Shown here in pieces: positions 1-13,498 of a DNA stretch of 64,000 nucleotides (the first letter of the stretch is position 1; each line of letters opens with the position of its first letter). A program made the translations under genes and the position numbers. This DNA is from MFD04580-c1 sp963702995 (GTDB lineage: Bacteria > Planctomycetota > Phycisphaerae > Tepidisphaerales > Tepidisphaeraceae), in NCBI GenBank assembly GCA_963702995.1, contig OY969783.1, forward strand, positions 4,774,001 through 4,838,000, read 5' to 3'. Under the pieces are notes generated by a model that was given only the letters and a program-made list of their open reading frames with translations, ran no database searches and was not told where the DNA came from.

Positions 1-422
1 GGCATCAGCATGGTCGGCAGATAGCACGCGGCAAGTCGGGTCGGTAGCTGGTGGCGGCTCGAACAGCATCCTTCAGGCGTTCGCGGATCTGATGCCGCGT
101 GGGATCCCGACGCCGGAAGCTCCGTGGAAGGGACAAAGACCGTCGATCGACGCTTCAACGGCGCATCATCGGGAATGGACCGTGTCAGCGTCGCGGTTCC
201 GCAGGCGTCCTCGTGGCCGCACGATTTTTTAGCCGGTTGTTAAGGTCGTCAGCCTATGATAAAACGCCTCACCTTTCGAGGCGTGCCGGCAGGCATACCA
301 CACAATTGGCAGGGCTGGGCCGCCAAAAAACCACAACCGCTGGCGGCCCGTCCTGTCATTCTGCTGCTCGCCTCACGCGGGCTGAAGCGGTCCCCGAATA
401 CTGATTCCGCAGCGAGGGCCTG
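1..422. other. Upstream region without a supported gene
   Basis: No open frame here has plausible protein character. The first bases could be the tail of an upstream gene, but the stops in all frames near positions 22-50 leave too little to judge. A short perfect hairpin lies at 264-284. The last 15 bases hold a GAGGG ribosome-binding site for dnaE. Confidence 0.5.
264..284 (-). terminator. Candidate rho-independent terminator (minus strand)
   Basis: A perfect 7-bp stem (ACGCCTC / GAGGCGT) with a 7-nt loop is followed on the minus strand by TTTTAT. On the plus strand there is no T-run, so if functional it would end minus-strand transcription. No minus-strand gene is seen to the right, so its client is unclear. 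Confidence 0.3.
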
Positions 423-4229
<3,807 letters not shown>

Positions 4230-4270
4230 GGCCGCCGCTTCCGCCGCTCCTCGGGCGCTGTTTTTCTCTT

Positions 4271-4413
4271 TCTCCCGGTACGCCGGGGGAGGGCGGGGTG
4301 GGGGCCATCGAGCGGGGTGTGGGGGCCATCGAGCATGCGGTGGTGAGTTGCCAGCCGATCCCCACTTCCCTGGTCGAAGCCCCTCCCTATCCCTCCCCCG
4401 GCGTACCGGGAGA
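4271..4413. repeat. Perfect 23-bp inverted repeat (family F)
   Basis: The arm at 4271-4293 (starting TCTCCCGGTACGCC) is the exact reverse complement of 4391-4413. The spacer contains a short tandem duplication of GTGGGGGCCATCGAGC. It fills the dnaE-rsfS gap and could form a long stem in the transcript. No matching copy was seen elsewhere in the window. Confidence 0.85.
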
Positions 4414-4579
4414 GGGGACTGAACCGGTGCCACCACAATCGGGCGACACTGCACGACAAACGATCGACTCGCTGTCAGGCGATTTCGAGCGGCCCGGTCG
4501 CTATAATCGCCGTCCCGAGCCCCCGGCATTGGGTCGGCGGGCGCGGGACCATCGCAGGAGGTGGCTCATCAGTCAGGAC

Positions 4580-5020
4580 ATGGAATCGAACTCATCGGCG
4601 CAAGACTCGCCCGCCCCGTCGGAACCAGCGGTCGCTCAGACGGCACTGTCGGCCCGCGAGTTCGCGATCGAGGTCGCGCGGATGGTCTCCGACACCCGGT
4701 GCCACAACGTACGGCTGCTCGACGTGACCGGCATCTCGCCCGTGACCGACTTTCTGGTCATCGCCACCGGCACCAGCCCCCGCCAGATGCAAAGCGCCTG
4801 CGAGGCGGCCGAGGAATATGGCGAGCCCCACGGCTTCCACCCCCACTCCACCGCCGGCGTTCGCAACGACCAGTGGTCGATTCTCGATTTCTTTGACGTC
4901 GTCCTGCACGTCTTCAACCCCGAATCCCGCCTCTACTACGACCTGGACAACCTCTGGGGCGACGCCCGAATCATCTCCTGGGAACGCGACCAGCAGCCGG
5001 CCGGGGCGATGGCGCACTGA
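4580..5020 (+). CDS. rsfS: Ribosomal silencing factor RsfS (DUF143/Iojap family)
   Basis: Binds ribosomal protein uL14 and blocks subunit joining under starvation (family knowledge). The 146-aa product contains the family pattern: ARMVSDTRCHNVRLLDV, then TDFLVIATGTSPRQMQS, and the C-terminal DVVLHVF and LYYDLDNLWGDA segments. An Ala/Pro-rich N-terminal tail of about 25 residues precedes the domain. ATG 4580 was chosen because the frame upstream is repeat sequence. An AGGAGGTGG stretch lies 15 nt upstream, which is long for a Shine-Dalgarno. Confidence 0.95.
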   Translation: MESNSSAQDSPAPSEPAVAQTALSAREFAIEVARMVSDTRCHNVRLLDVTGISPVTDFLVIATGTSPRQMQSACEAAEEYGEPHGFHPHSTAGVRNDQWSILDFFDVVLHVFNPESRLYYDLDNLWGDARIISWERDQQPAGAMAH

Positions 5021-5131
5021 GCCACGAGCGGCGTCGGTCGGCTGACCGGGGTCCCGAACCGAGGTCTGTCGCGTCTCGGCCCTTCACGCAAAACGGCCGC
5101 TGGCCATCGGACGGCAGCCAGTGACGCTTCA

Positions 5132-5917
5132 TCAAGGTTGAATCGCCTCGGCCTTGAGTGTTGCATCGGCCGCTGCGGCCGTGTCCTTTGCCAATACGAA
5201 TGCGGCCGCAGCCGAGTCATACTGGGTCTTCGCCTCGGCTTTGCGGCCGTTCCTTTCGAGTGACCGGGCATAGCAAAGATGGAGATTACCCTGCACTGAT
5301 TCATCCGCTTTGCCTTTGGATGCAGCCTCGGTCGCCTTTTGCCATTGGTAGGTCGCATTTCGCCAGCTTTCCTCATGCACTTCTTTCTTGTCGTAGAGCT
5401 CGGCCAGCGTCGCGTGAATAGCGACCAGGTTCGAGTAGTCTGACTCGGTTGGCGGGCCTCCGCGATAATTTTACATCTTCAGGTCAACGAGCACCGATTC
5501 AAAAGCGTTGATGTATCGCCCGTCCGGGTCGAGGGAAAGGGTTGAGTCGGCCAGCAGGCTTATGGCGGCCGCACCGGCGGCGCGATTTGAGGGGTTCAAG
5601 GAGATCGCGGCGGCATAGCGCGCGGCTGCCAGTCGCCCCCTGCGGCGTGCGTCATCTGTAAGAGGCTTAGGCGCGGGCCGGGACCGATCGCGGTTTCGCG
5701 GCGGGGCCGGCTCGGTCGCGGGTGGGCCCGGCGTTGCCTGCCGAAGAAGCTGGTCACCCAGCTCCGCAAGGTAGTCGGAGAGGGCGGGAGCGTAGACACG
5801 TTCCTCCCAGGCGGGGAACAGGGAGGAGCGGGGCTCGAAAAGTCGGAAGTTCGGCATCGAGTGCGGCGCGGCGGAGCTGAACGGCCATCTCCCTGACGCC
5901 GGGGTTCGCCTTCTCAC
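5132..5917 (-). CDS. TPR-like protein interrupted by an in-frame stop
   Basis: Two reading frames, 5917-5471 and 5470-5132, are in the same phase and separated only by a TAA at 5471-5473. The downstream part (LAELYDKKEVHEESW, then repeated Ala-rich helices with LERNGRKAEAKTQYDSA) looks like tetratricopeptide helices. The upstream part holds AARYAAAISLNPSNRAA, also TPR-like. Together they would give about 260 aa. The N-terminus is uncertain: another frame just upstream (to about 5960) also looks protein-like, so a further frameshift is possible. It follows the PDZ gene on the same strand. The function is not known; it may be a scaffold or a periplasmic TPR protein. Confidence 0.55.
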
Positions 5918-5991
5918 CGCTTGTCGCGGCGTACGGTTCGGATGGAGGCTGTCCGGTCAATGGCCGTGAAATACCGGATCGGTGATCTCCC

Positions 5992-7104
5992 TCACCCGAA
6001 AACCTCCAGAACCAAGCTGCCGAAATCGTGGTCCCAGTACTCCAGTGCTTCGATCATTCGGTCTTCGAGCAACAGCGACATCGTGCCGTTGTCGGCCGCA
6101 AGGGGGCGGGGGTCGAGCCGGACGGGGACGGTGACGAACTGGCCTTCGCGCAGGACTTTGAAGTGAAACGTGTTTCGCGCCTTCAGATCACGGATTGCGA
6201 ATGTAAATTCGGCGGTGGCGCGGATCTGCAGGTCCGGGCGCTCGACGACGCCGAGGATCACATCGCCGGACTTGAGGGATCGTGCGCCGCTGAAGCCGGG
6301 CATGCACGCGGCCACCGTGATGCCATAGATGCCGCGCAGGTCGGGTTGGAGGTAAAACGAACCGTCGGCGTTCTGGGCCAGGCCCGGCTGCGGTTGATTC
6401 CGCGCTTCGGCCGGGTCGATCTTGGGGTCTTCCTTCAGTTCGCCGATCCGCGTCTCCTGAACCTGGATCCCCAGGAAGCCGTCGGTCCCGCCGGCGCGAT
6501 AGGGATCGCCGCCGAGAAAGACCTGGGTGACGATGTCCGGCAGGGCGGCCGCCTGGGTCGGCGCGAGCGGCTGAGACTTTGCAACGACCGTTTTCAGGGC
6601 CGCAAGGTCCGAGCGCCGCAGGCCGATGAGCGCCGCCTTGGCCGCATCGCGAACCCGTGAATCGCCGGCGTTCAGGTTGGCGAACCAACGGGCGATCACG
6701 CCCTCATCGATCAACTTTCCGTCGTCGGGCAGTTCGCTGGTGACGTCCCCGGCGCTGGAGTCCATGGGAGCTCGATCGAGTTCGGCGGCCGGACGGGGCA
6801 GCACGGCCGGGCGAACCTGGGCGGGAGCGGCCGCGGGCGCAAAAGCGAGCGAGAAGGCGACGGCAAGCGGGGCGATCCCGGTGGCGGCTAAGGCGGCGAC
6901 CCGCCTGGTGGCGGCTAAGGCGGCGATCCGCCCGGCGGCGGGGACGCGGCCCGCCACGGCGGGGGAAAGTCTACGTGAGGGGACGGCGAGGCCGGGATCG
7001 AGGAACGGCATCACGACACTCCCTGGGCGTCTTGCGGCCGGGTGGTTCATCCCGGGCGTCAACGCGAAGCGGGCGCGGCGGTGTTGCAGGCCGGGCCAGC
7101 TCAT
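5992..7104 (-). CDS. PDZ-domain protein, probably secreted
   Basis: A 370-aa protein. The C-terminal third has PDZ-like features: a carboxylate-binding-type segment FLGIQVQET, then GITVAACMPGFSGARSLKSGDVILGV and a terminal beta-strand HFKVLREGQFVTVPVRL. An Ala-rich hydrophobic stretch around residues 60-95 ending APAAAPAQ looks like a late signal peptide, so internal ATGs near 7050 or 7011 are possible starts. ATG 7104 overlaps the stop of the upstream phosphotransferase as ATGA, which suggests translational coupling. No protease domain is present, so it is not a DegP-type enzyme. Confidence 0.7.
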   Translation of the reverse strand: MSWPGLQHRRARFALTPGMNHPAARRPGSVVMPFLDPGLAVPSRRLSPAVAGRVPAAGRIAALAATRRVAALAATGIAPLAVAFSLAFAPAAAPAQVRPAVLPRPAAELDRAPMDSSAGDVTSELPDDGKLIDEGVIARWFANLNAGDSRVRDAAKAALIGLRRSDLAALKTVVAKSQPLAPTQAAALPDIVTQVFLGGDPYRAGGTDGFLGIQVQETRIGELKEDPKIDPAEARNQPQPGLAQNADGSFYLQPDLRGIYGITVAACMPGFSGARSLKSGDVILGVVERPDLQIRATAEFTFAIRDLKARNTFHFKVLREGQFVTVPVRLDPRPLAADNGTMSLLLEDRMIEALEYWDHDFGSLVLEVFG

Positions 7105-8183
7105 CCCCCAGCTAATTCAATGAGCCGCTCCGCGTTTTGTTGCATCCAATGAATTTTTCTCTGCACCATCGAAAGAAAGGCCATGCCTTCCATGCGCCCG
7201 AAAACGCCCGTCGCGGCGATGGGGAAAACGGCCTCGGCGATCAGCGCTTCGACCATCAGCCAGGGGACGGTCCGCAATTCGGCTTCGCTCAAGAGGACGA
7301 CGCCATCATAGCCGCGGAAGAACCGCTTGAAGCGACTCTCGTCGATGTATTCGGGCCATTTCGAAACGTCTTCGTCGCCCCCGAGAATCGAGAACTGCAG
7401 GCCCCCGTTGGCGGCATCAATGATCCGGGGGAGCAGGCGGGCGCTGTCGTAATCGATCACCGCGACCACATGATTGTCCCGGAAGAGCATGTTCCCCGGA
7501 TGCCAATCGGCGTGGACGATCTGCTTCGGCCAATCGTCGATCCCCAGGTCCTGTACGGTCTGCGCGGCGTGGTGGTAGCTTTCCACCAGGAAGTTCACCA
7601 GCGGCATCACCTGCGCCTCGGATTCCTTCACCGCCTGGGGGATGACGCGCAGCCCCTGGTCCACCGCCGGCGCGAGGTGGTAGCTGCCGCCGCTCGGCTG
7701 CCATTCGGACTTGAAGTCCTGCAGGAGCTTATGATAGAGCGACAGGACGCGGCCGCTGTCGAACGTCGCCTCAAGCGTCTGCGGATAAGATTGCCCGGGG
7801 ATGTACTCGAACAGCTCGTAGACGCCGTTGCGCCACTGAAGCATCGAATTGTTGTCTTTCTTCGTCCCGACCAGGTGGGGCAGCGGGAACTGCTTGCCGG
7901 CGAGGTAAAGCTGCAGCGCATGGCTGAAGGCGACCTTGTACGGGTCATCCTTGCCCCGGGCGCGTCGCTTCAGCAGGAATTTGCCCTGTTCGCTGACGAT
8001 CAGGAGCTTGGGGGCTTTGCGCGAGCCCTTGGGGTAATCGACGATGGAGTCCACGACGCCGATATCGAAGTGGGAGAGGACGATCGCCAGTTCTTCGGCC
8101 CCGAACGTTTCGCGGCCGCCCACCTGGCGGGTCATCCCGGTGCCAGAAATGCTGCCACCGGGTTGATTCGGCGTATTCGTCAT
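7101..8183 (-). CDS. Aminoglycoside phosphotransferase-family kinase (CotS/SrkA-like)
   Basis: A 360-aa protein of the protein-kinase-like APH fold. It shows the catalytic loop HADWHPGNMLF near residue 224 and the metal-binding IDYDSARLL near 238. The N-lobe strands GKFLLKRRARG resemble an ATP-lysine region. ATG 8183 (MTNTPNQPGG) is the likely start; the open frame extends 43 codons upstream but that part has poor protein character. The substrate cannot be told from sequence; the family includes kinases of small amines, sugars and protein Ser/Thr. The stop overlaps the start of the PDZ gene. Confidence 0.85.
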   Translation of the reverse strand: MTNTPNQPGGSISGTGMTRQVGGRETFGAEELAIVLSHFDIGVVDSIVDYPKGSRKAPKLLIVSEQGKFLLKRRARGKDDPYKVAFSHALQLYLAGKQFPLPHLVGTKKDNNSMLQWRNGVYELFEYIPGQSYPQTLEATFDSGRVLSLYHKLLQDFKSEWQPSGGSYHLAPAVDQGLRVIPQAVKESEAQVMPLVNFLVESYHHAAQTVQDLGIDDWPKQIVHADWHPGNMLFRDNHVVAVIDYDSARLLPRIIDAANGGLQFSILGGDEDVSKWPEYIDESRFKRFFRGYDGVVLLSEAELRTVPWLMVEALIAEAVFPIAATGVFGRMEGMAFLSMVQRKIHWMQQNAERLIELAGG

Positions 8184-8342
8184 GAACGGGACTGACTCCA
8201 AGAGGCCCAGGCCTGCTATCGGAATTTGCGCGACGGCTGGATAGCCCTTCGGCGAAACCCGGTACTCCGAGTTGAGCCCATTCGGCAGACCGAGCCTTCG
8301 GGGCGACCCCACGAAAGTATAACACGGACGATGCCGCCACCG

Positions 8343-8720
8343 TCAACCGGACGCCGCGTTAACCATCGGGCGGAAAATGTTTTCGGCGGGTTTTGTCATA
8401 TTGGGCAAGGATCCCCGTGCGTCGGCGGTCCTCGACGCGCTGCGGCCGAAAGCCGCGATGGCGATCGGCGCGAGAACTCGGCCCGATGCCGATTGCCGCG
8501 GTTCGATCGTATCGGCGACGAGTCTGTGGCCGGCGCGGACTTGGCCTTCGAAGTGGGCTGTGATCTGTACGTTCTTGCCGACCCACCATTCGGGGTCGGG
8601 GACGTGGCTGGCGTCGAGGAACGCGTCGAACGCGACGTTCGACAGTCGTGTCGCGAACATCCATTCGGTGGAATGTCGGAAGTCGATCGCGACGTGGCGG
8701 ATGACGCTTTTTTTTGGGCG
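8343..8720 (-). pseudogene. Probable gene remnant (hypothetical)
   Basis: The minus strand reads as protein-like sequence (VIRHVAIDFRHSTEW, then DASHVPDPEWWVGKNVQI and ADTIEPRQSAS) upstream of and beyond the nominal start at 8660, but no start codon is evident. The phrase DTIEPxQSAS recurs at 9030-9060 in a second minus-strand frame, so two related gene ends may lie here. The family is not recognised. Confidence 0.3.
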
Positions 8721-8772
8721 GCTGAAGCAGTGTCGGGGACCGTTTCACTGTCAACCAACTCTACGAGAATTC

Positions 8773-8970
8773 ATGGCAAATCCAGTCGACTATCGACCGA
8801 GCGAAATGCGAGCCTCACGGAAGAACCGCGGTGTCGTCTCTTTTCTTTTCGTTGTCGTAGCAGTGGTTGCGGTCGCCACGATCGTTTTCCTAGTTTTGGC
8901 TAGGTGGTATATGGGGCTATTTCAGTGGCACTTGGCACCGGGCCGAGACGCTAAGAACTTAAGGGGAAAA
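8773..8970 (+). CDS. Possible small membrane protein
   Basis: From ATG 8773 the frame starts MANPVDYRPSEMRASRKNRG and then has one strong membrane helix (VVSFLFVVVAVVAVATIVFL) followed by ARWYMGLF. Base composition is lower in GC than neighbouring genes. No convincing ribosome-binding site is seen. The frame stays open far downstream only because it runs antisense to the next real gene, so the true end is unknown. A similar small membrane ORF with an IDYR N-terminus lies at 32871. Confidence 0.3.
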
Positions 8971-9300
8971 AAAGGTCAGTCTGGAAAACGGGGTGGGTCA
9001 CCTGTTCCGGTTTCCGGGTCAGTGCGATGCCGATTGTTGAGGTTCGATCGTATCGTTGAGCTTGGCGATCTGGATCGCCGGTGGCACGTCGGATGGCATC
9101 CCTTCGCACCGGCAATCTTGTCTAAGATGGACCACTGCCGGCAGCCGGCCGTCTCGCGATCTGACATCCGACCGCCCCCAGTATCCTATGTTACTCGTCA
9201 CCCTCGCTTGTCCATAGATCTGTTCGTTAGCCAGCAGGACGCGAACTTTCCGTCGCGGGTCTTCGCGCCGCGGGGCGATCTGGCTCAATTTTCCGAAGCT

Positions 9301-10602
9301 TCACGCCGCCTCGGCCGCCGTGTTGTATCGGCCCGCCAGCTCCATCGCCCGCCGCATGCACTCATCGGAATTGATGTAGTCGAACTGCGCGAATCGCCCG
9401 CAGAGCTCCACGCCGATGGAAGCGAAATAGCTCCGCATGACGCTGACGTTCTTGGAATAGGCCAGGTCGTAGACCGGATAGCCGTACTTCATCCGCGTGA
9501 CGTCGGTGACGATCACCTTCCGGCGGTCGAGCAGCCCGACGCGGCCGAGGTCTGCGACAACCCGCTCGGTCAGGTCGGCGTCGGACAGCTCATGCACCCC
9601 ATCCCCCGGGTTGCTCGTCACTTCGGCGATCAGCGACGACGTCCCCGGCGGGCAAAGCTCGCGGCTGAAGTACCCCATGTAGCAGACGCGGTGCGTCACC
9701 ACCGCCGGGTCGGGGATGTAAACGGCGCTGTGCTCGAGCAGCGATTCGTCGTTCACGCCGACCAGGACGACACTGATCGTGTTGTACCGGAGCCCCGCGA
9801 CCGCCTCCCGAACCCGGTCGGGGACGTTCTCAAAGCATCGGATCGCTTCGTGGATGGGGAAGGCGACGGTGACCCGGTCGTACCGCCGGGCGGCCGGCCG
9901 CCCCGCGTGGGTGCCGCTGACGACCCATTCCCCTCGGTCGCGCCGGATACTCTCGATCGCGAAGCCGCAGGTTACGGCCGTCCCGGACATGCGCACCGCA
10001 TCCACCAGCGCCTCGATCCCGCCGCGCACCGGGTACTTGAAGTGGAGCTGATGCAAGTACCCTTCGGTCTCGATCCCCAGCGCCGATTTCACCACGTCTT
10101 CCGTCGGCGGGCTTGGGATGCGCTCGACCCATTCGATCCCCATCTGATCGGCGGGGAGGTTCCAGATCTTCTCGTTGTAGGGGATCAGGTACTTCTCGGC
10201 CAACCCCTTGCCGAAGCGGTGATAGCACCACTCTTTAAGGTTCGTCGGCGGCGGGTAATCGCGCTGGAGGTAACCGATCAGGCACTCGTAGGCCTCCTCC
10301 TTCGGCAGGGCCGACAGGCCGTTCTCAAAAGGGTATTTCACGAAGCGGCCGTTGTAGAACACCTTGTTCGCCCGCCGGCAGCGTCCGGTGTTGTCGCCGA
10401 GCAGCGACTCGACAAGCTGATTCACGCCCTCGTTCTTCGAAAACAGGATGTGGCCGCCGATGTCGTAGCCGAACCCGTCTTTCCAGAAGGTCCGGCACAA
10501 CCCTCCCGGGACGGGGGCGCGCTCCAGCAGTTCGCTCGGGTGCCGAACGAACCGCTGGAGCGTCAAGCCCGTGATGCCACCGCCGAGAATACCAAGCCTC
10601 AT
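9301..10602 (-). CDS. FAD-dependent amine oxidase / UDP-galactopyranose mutase-like flavoprotein
   Basis: A 433-aa flavoprotein. It opens with the Rossmann dinucleotide motif LGILGGGITGLTL, then PGGLCRTFWKDGFGYDIGGH, as in protoporphyrinogen oxidase and UDP-galactopyranose mutase relatives. The mid-region YLIPYNEKIWNLPAD is common to these sugar- or polyprenol-linked oxidoreductases, and the end has YPVYDLAYSKN. ATG 10602 overlaps the TGA of the upstream glycosyltransferase (ATGA), implying coupled translation and a shared role, probably in glycan or lipid-linked sugar metabolism. The longer frame upstream to 10770 lies inside the glycosyltransferase gene and is rejected as the start. Confidence 0.85.
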   Translation of the reverse strand: MRLGILGGGITGLTLQRFVRHPSELLERAPVPGGLCRTFWKDGFGYDIGGHILFSKNEGVNQLVESLLGDNTGRCRRANKVFYNGRFVKYPFENGLSALPKEEAYECLIGYLQRDYPPPTNLKEWCYHRFGKGLAEKYLIPYNEKIWNLPADQMGIEWVERIPSPPTEDVVKSALGIETEGYLHQLHFKYPVRGGIEALVDAVRMSGTAVTCGFAIESIRRDRGEWVVSGTHAGRPAARRYDRVTVAFPIHEAIRCFENVPDRVREAVAGLRYNTISVVLVGVNDESLLEHSAVYIPDPAVVTHRVCYMGYFSRELCPPGTSSLIAEVTSNPGDGVHELSDADLTERVVADLGRVGLLDRRKVIVTDVTRMKYGYPVYDLAYSKNVSVMRSYFASIGVELCGRFAQFDYINSDECMRRAMELAGRYNTAAEAA

Positions 10603-11460
10603 GCCGCGGCGCCCACTTTTCGAATGGCGGCCGCGGGGGCCGGCTGTTGGGGACGGTCGCCCCCCGTCGAGATGTCGCCGACGTGGAGCGGTCTGCGGGT
10701 GGGGCCCGCACGGCGCGGGTCGGCGGCCGGGGTGCCGAATCGGGTCAGAACGATTCGCTTGAGAGTCCACCAGGCGCTGGGGAGCGGCCGCATCGTGCTG
10801 GTGCCGATGCGCAGGTCATAGGTGATGAAGACCGTCTTGAGGCGCTTGCCCTGTCGAAGCGGGATGAGCAGCAGGTCCACCGGCAGGGCGGGGCCGGCCG
10901 GGTCGTATCGCAGCTCCTCGATCATGTCGCGGCGATAGGCGCGCATGCCGCTGTGAAGGTCGGTCAGTCGGCGGCCGAAGAGGACGGACGCGAGGGCCGC
11001 GAAGCCGGCGTTGGCCAGGTAGTTCAGCAGCGGCATCGCCGCCGGTCGCTGACGGAGTCGCGAGCCATCGACCACGTCAAACCCGTCGTCGAGCACGAGG
11101 CGGGCGAGCCGCGGGATGTCCGACGCGGGGTAGGTCCCGTCGCAGTCAAGCGTGACGATCACTTCGCCGTCGCAGCTCCGCAAGAGCCGATCCATCGCAG
11201 GCCCATAACCCCGCGCGGGGAATTGGCGAATCACCCGCGCCGTGCGCCCGCGCGATCGCGGCCGTCTGGTCGGTGCTCGAATCGACGATCACGATCTCGG
11301 CTGTGGGCATGGTGGCCCGGATTTCCCCGATCACCCGCGCGACGGCGGCCGCCTCGTTTAAGGTGATCATGCCGACAGACACCGCGGGGCGGGCGGCGGG
11401 CGAATGCGAAGGCGGGGCAGGGCACTGTTCGTTCAATGACAAAATTTGATGGGGGCGCAT
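10599..11460 (-). CDS. Family 2 glycosyltransferase (frameshifted)
   Basis: A GT-A fold transferase of the dolichyl-phosphate-mannose-synthase-like GT2 group. The N-terminal part (SVGMITLNEAAAVARVIGEI, then EIVIVDSSTDQT) is in one frame. From RVIRQFPARGYGPAMD onwards, including the metal-binding VTLDCDGTYPASD and DLHSGMRAYRR, it continues in another frame. The shift falls near 11235-11245 in a GC-rich run (CACGGCGCGGG); a one-base deletion restores HGRVIRQF. It is translationally coupled to the flavoprotein downstream. The start at ATG 11460 is tentative because about 25 residues precede the domain. Confidence 0.8.
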
Positions 11461-11721
11461 GGGTCCGCCAGGTGAGTCGAATCGGGCAAGCCGCGAAGCA
11501 GCGCGTCTGCTTGACCCTCATCGACCTGCCCCCCGATCCCGGATCGGAAATATTGCGCTGTGCCGTCGGAAGTCTGATAACCCTCTCTGGAAGGCTCCGC
11601 GAACGGCGCGCATCGCTTCCGGCGCGATCGCCGCCCGACAGAAAGAGACGGATCCCGCGGGATGGGCGCCCCGGCGCAGACCTTGCAGCGGCGCAACCGT
11701 CGGCGTCGCGTAGCGCGTGCG

Positions 11722-13092
11722 CTACTTCAGCGACCACGACGTCAATGCGTCCTGGTCTTTTACGAGCACTTGGTTGTCGGTGACGATGGGGTAGGCGTAG
11801 GTGGGGGAGTCGGCCACCTTGATTCGGGCGAGTTCGTTGTAGCGTTTGCCATCGGGTGCGAAGACCACCAGCTCCGAGCTGGGCGTCATGGCGATCATGG
11901 TGGTGCCCGCGCTAATCAGGGTCGCAAAGCCGCGCGCCCCGCCTCCTCCGCCTCCTCCGCCACCCCCGCGGCCGCCGCCGGGTCGGCCGCCGCCACCGGG
12001 GCGCGGCCGGCCGCCGTTGTCAGGCCGTCCGCCGGCGCCGCCTGGCCCGCCGCGGCCCATCATGGCGCCGCCCGCCGCGCCGGCCGCCGTGCTCCATCCC
12101 ACCTCGCCCGTTTTCATATCGACGCAAAACAAGTCGTTGGCTTGCGACACGCCGTAGAGGAACCCATCTTTAATCGCCGGCGAGCTGAATTGGAGGGATT
12201 CGTTCGCGTTCTTCCAGAGGTCCCGGGCGGTGAGGCCGGCGCCGGAGCGCTGGAACTCCACGGCGCGCAAGCCGCGGCCGCCGCCGGAGTAGATCAGCGT
12301 CTGGCCGTCAACGACGGGCGACGCCGCGTTCTGGTCCATCCGATCCTGGGGCTCGAACGGCGCCTCCCATGCCGTCTTTCCGTCCGTGACGTTTAAGGCG
12401 CCGATGGTTCGCTCGGTCTCGGCGATGACGTACTGGTCCTTGTCGATCGACATCAGCATCGGCGAAGCGTACGCCGGGCTGGCGCTTGGGTGCTTCCAGG
12501 TTTGCGCCCCCGTCGCCATGTCGTACGCGACGACGGCGCCGCCGTTTTGGCCTCCGAGCTGCGCGATGCACACACCGCCGACGATCATGGGCGAGCTGGC
12601 CGTCCCGAATCGGGGCGTGTCGTTGTTGAAGTCATCTTTCCGCCAGACCACCTCGCCCGTTTTCGCGTCCAGGCAGGAAAGCATCCCATGGACGCCCAGG
12701 GTGACGACCTTCCCGGCCGCGACGGCCGGCGAGCACCGCGGCCCCGAGAAGCTCGACGCCGGCCCGGAGATCCCGGGGCAGGGGTACTGGTTCCGCCAGA
12801 GTTCCTTGCCGCTTTCGGCGTCGAGGCATCGGGCGATTTCGTTCCCGTTCTGGCTCGAAAAGGTGTAGATCCGATTGCCCACCAGCGCCGGCGTGGCGAT
12901 CCCGTCGCCGATGACGACTTTCCACTGCTGGGTAAGCGATTTCGGCCAGACGGCCGGCGCCTCAAACCCCCAGACGCTTGCGTCGCGCTGGGCGCCGCGC
13001 CATTGCGGCCAGTCCGAAGTCGCCGCGACGGCCGCGTTCGCGGTTAGGAGGCCGCCGAGGAGGAGAGTCGCCGTAGGATTGAAGCGAATCAT
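11722..13092 (-). CDS. Secreted PQQ-like beta-propeller repeat protein
   Basis: 456 aa with a signal peptide (MIRFNPTATLLLGGLLTANA, cleaved after AVAA). Repeated propeller blades follow, of the type DWPQWRGA, SGKELWRN, TGEVVWRK and TGEVGWST, typical of the PQQ enzyme-like repeats common in planctomycete outer-layer proteins. A Gly/Arg/Pro-rich linker at residues 340-385, including a run of about ten glycines, interrupts the propeller before its last blade. ATG 13092 has a good ribosome-binding site (AAGGAAAT). No PQQ-dehydrogenase catalytic residues can be assigned; a structural or binding role is as likely as an enzymatic one. Confidence 0.85.
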   Translation of the reverse strand: MIRFNPTATLLLGGLLTANAAVAATSDWPQWRGAQRDASVWGFEAPAVWPKSLTQQWKVVIGDGIATPALVGNRIYTFSSQNGNEIARCLDAESGKELWRNQYPCPGISGPASSFSGPRCSPAVAAGKVVTLGVHGMLSCLDAKTGEVVWRKDDFNNDTPRFGTASSPMIVGGVCIAQLGGQNGGAVVAYDMATGAQTWKHPSASPAYASPMLMSIDKDQYVIAETERTIGALNVTDGKTAWEAPFEPQDRMDQNAASPVVDGQTLIYSGGGRGLRAVEFQRSGAGLTARDLWKNANESLQFSSPAIKDGFLYGVSQANDLFCVDMKTGEVGWSTAAGAAGGAMMGRGGPGGAGGRPDNGGRPRPGGGGRPGGGRGGGGGGGGGGARGFATLISAGTTMIAMTPSSELVVFAPDGKRYNELARIKVADSPTYAYPIVTDNQVLVKDQDALTSWSLK

Positions 13093-13349
13093 GTCGATTT
13101 CCTTGCTTGTCGAAGCGTTGAGCCTGCACAGGTTCGCAAACGGTGAGGCCACGTGCCGGGTCGCGAAAAGGAAGGTACGGACTATCGCTGTCCACTGGTT
13201 AGGGCCACGGCACCGGAAGACGGTTTCAGGAAAACCCGGCGGCCCTCGCATGGGAACGGTCAGATCGGCCGGACGCTCGACGGTCTGACAAATCTCGCCT
13301 CCTTGCGCGTGCGGTGACCGCCTACCGATGGGGGCGGTCCGCGATGAAA

Positions 13350-13419
13350 GTGCCGCCGGTGCCCTCACCGGCGGTGTTGCGAACCTTAACATCCCCGCCG
13401 GTGAGGGCGCCGCCGGCAC
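13350..13419. repeat. REP-like hairpin pair (family A core)
   Basis: Left unit 13350-13376 (GTGCCGCCGGTG CCCT CACCGGCGG) and right unit 13396-13419, its near reverse complement. Each unit is itself a hairpin with a 9-bp stem (CCGCCGGTG / CACCGGCGG). It lies in the gap between the propeller gene and the metallophosphoesterase (13093-13498), which holds no gene. Confidence 0.85.
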
Positions 13420-13498
13420 GTCGGGCCCACAGTCCCGGCCGGCGCCTTGCCCCGAACAGGATGACGACCTGTGGGCTTTACCGGCGGGATATACGATC

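Noticed and set aside
8377..10821. Very long plus-strand open frame (814 codons)
   Set aside because: It runs antisense to the UGM-like flavoprotein and its sequence is the typical Arg/Asp/Pro/His-rich shadow of a high-GC gene; only its first part near 8773 has membrane-protein character.
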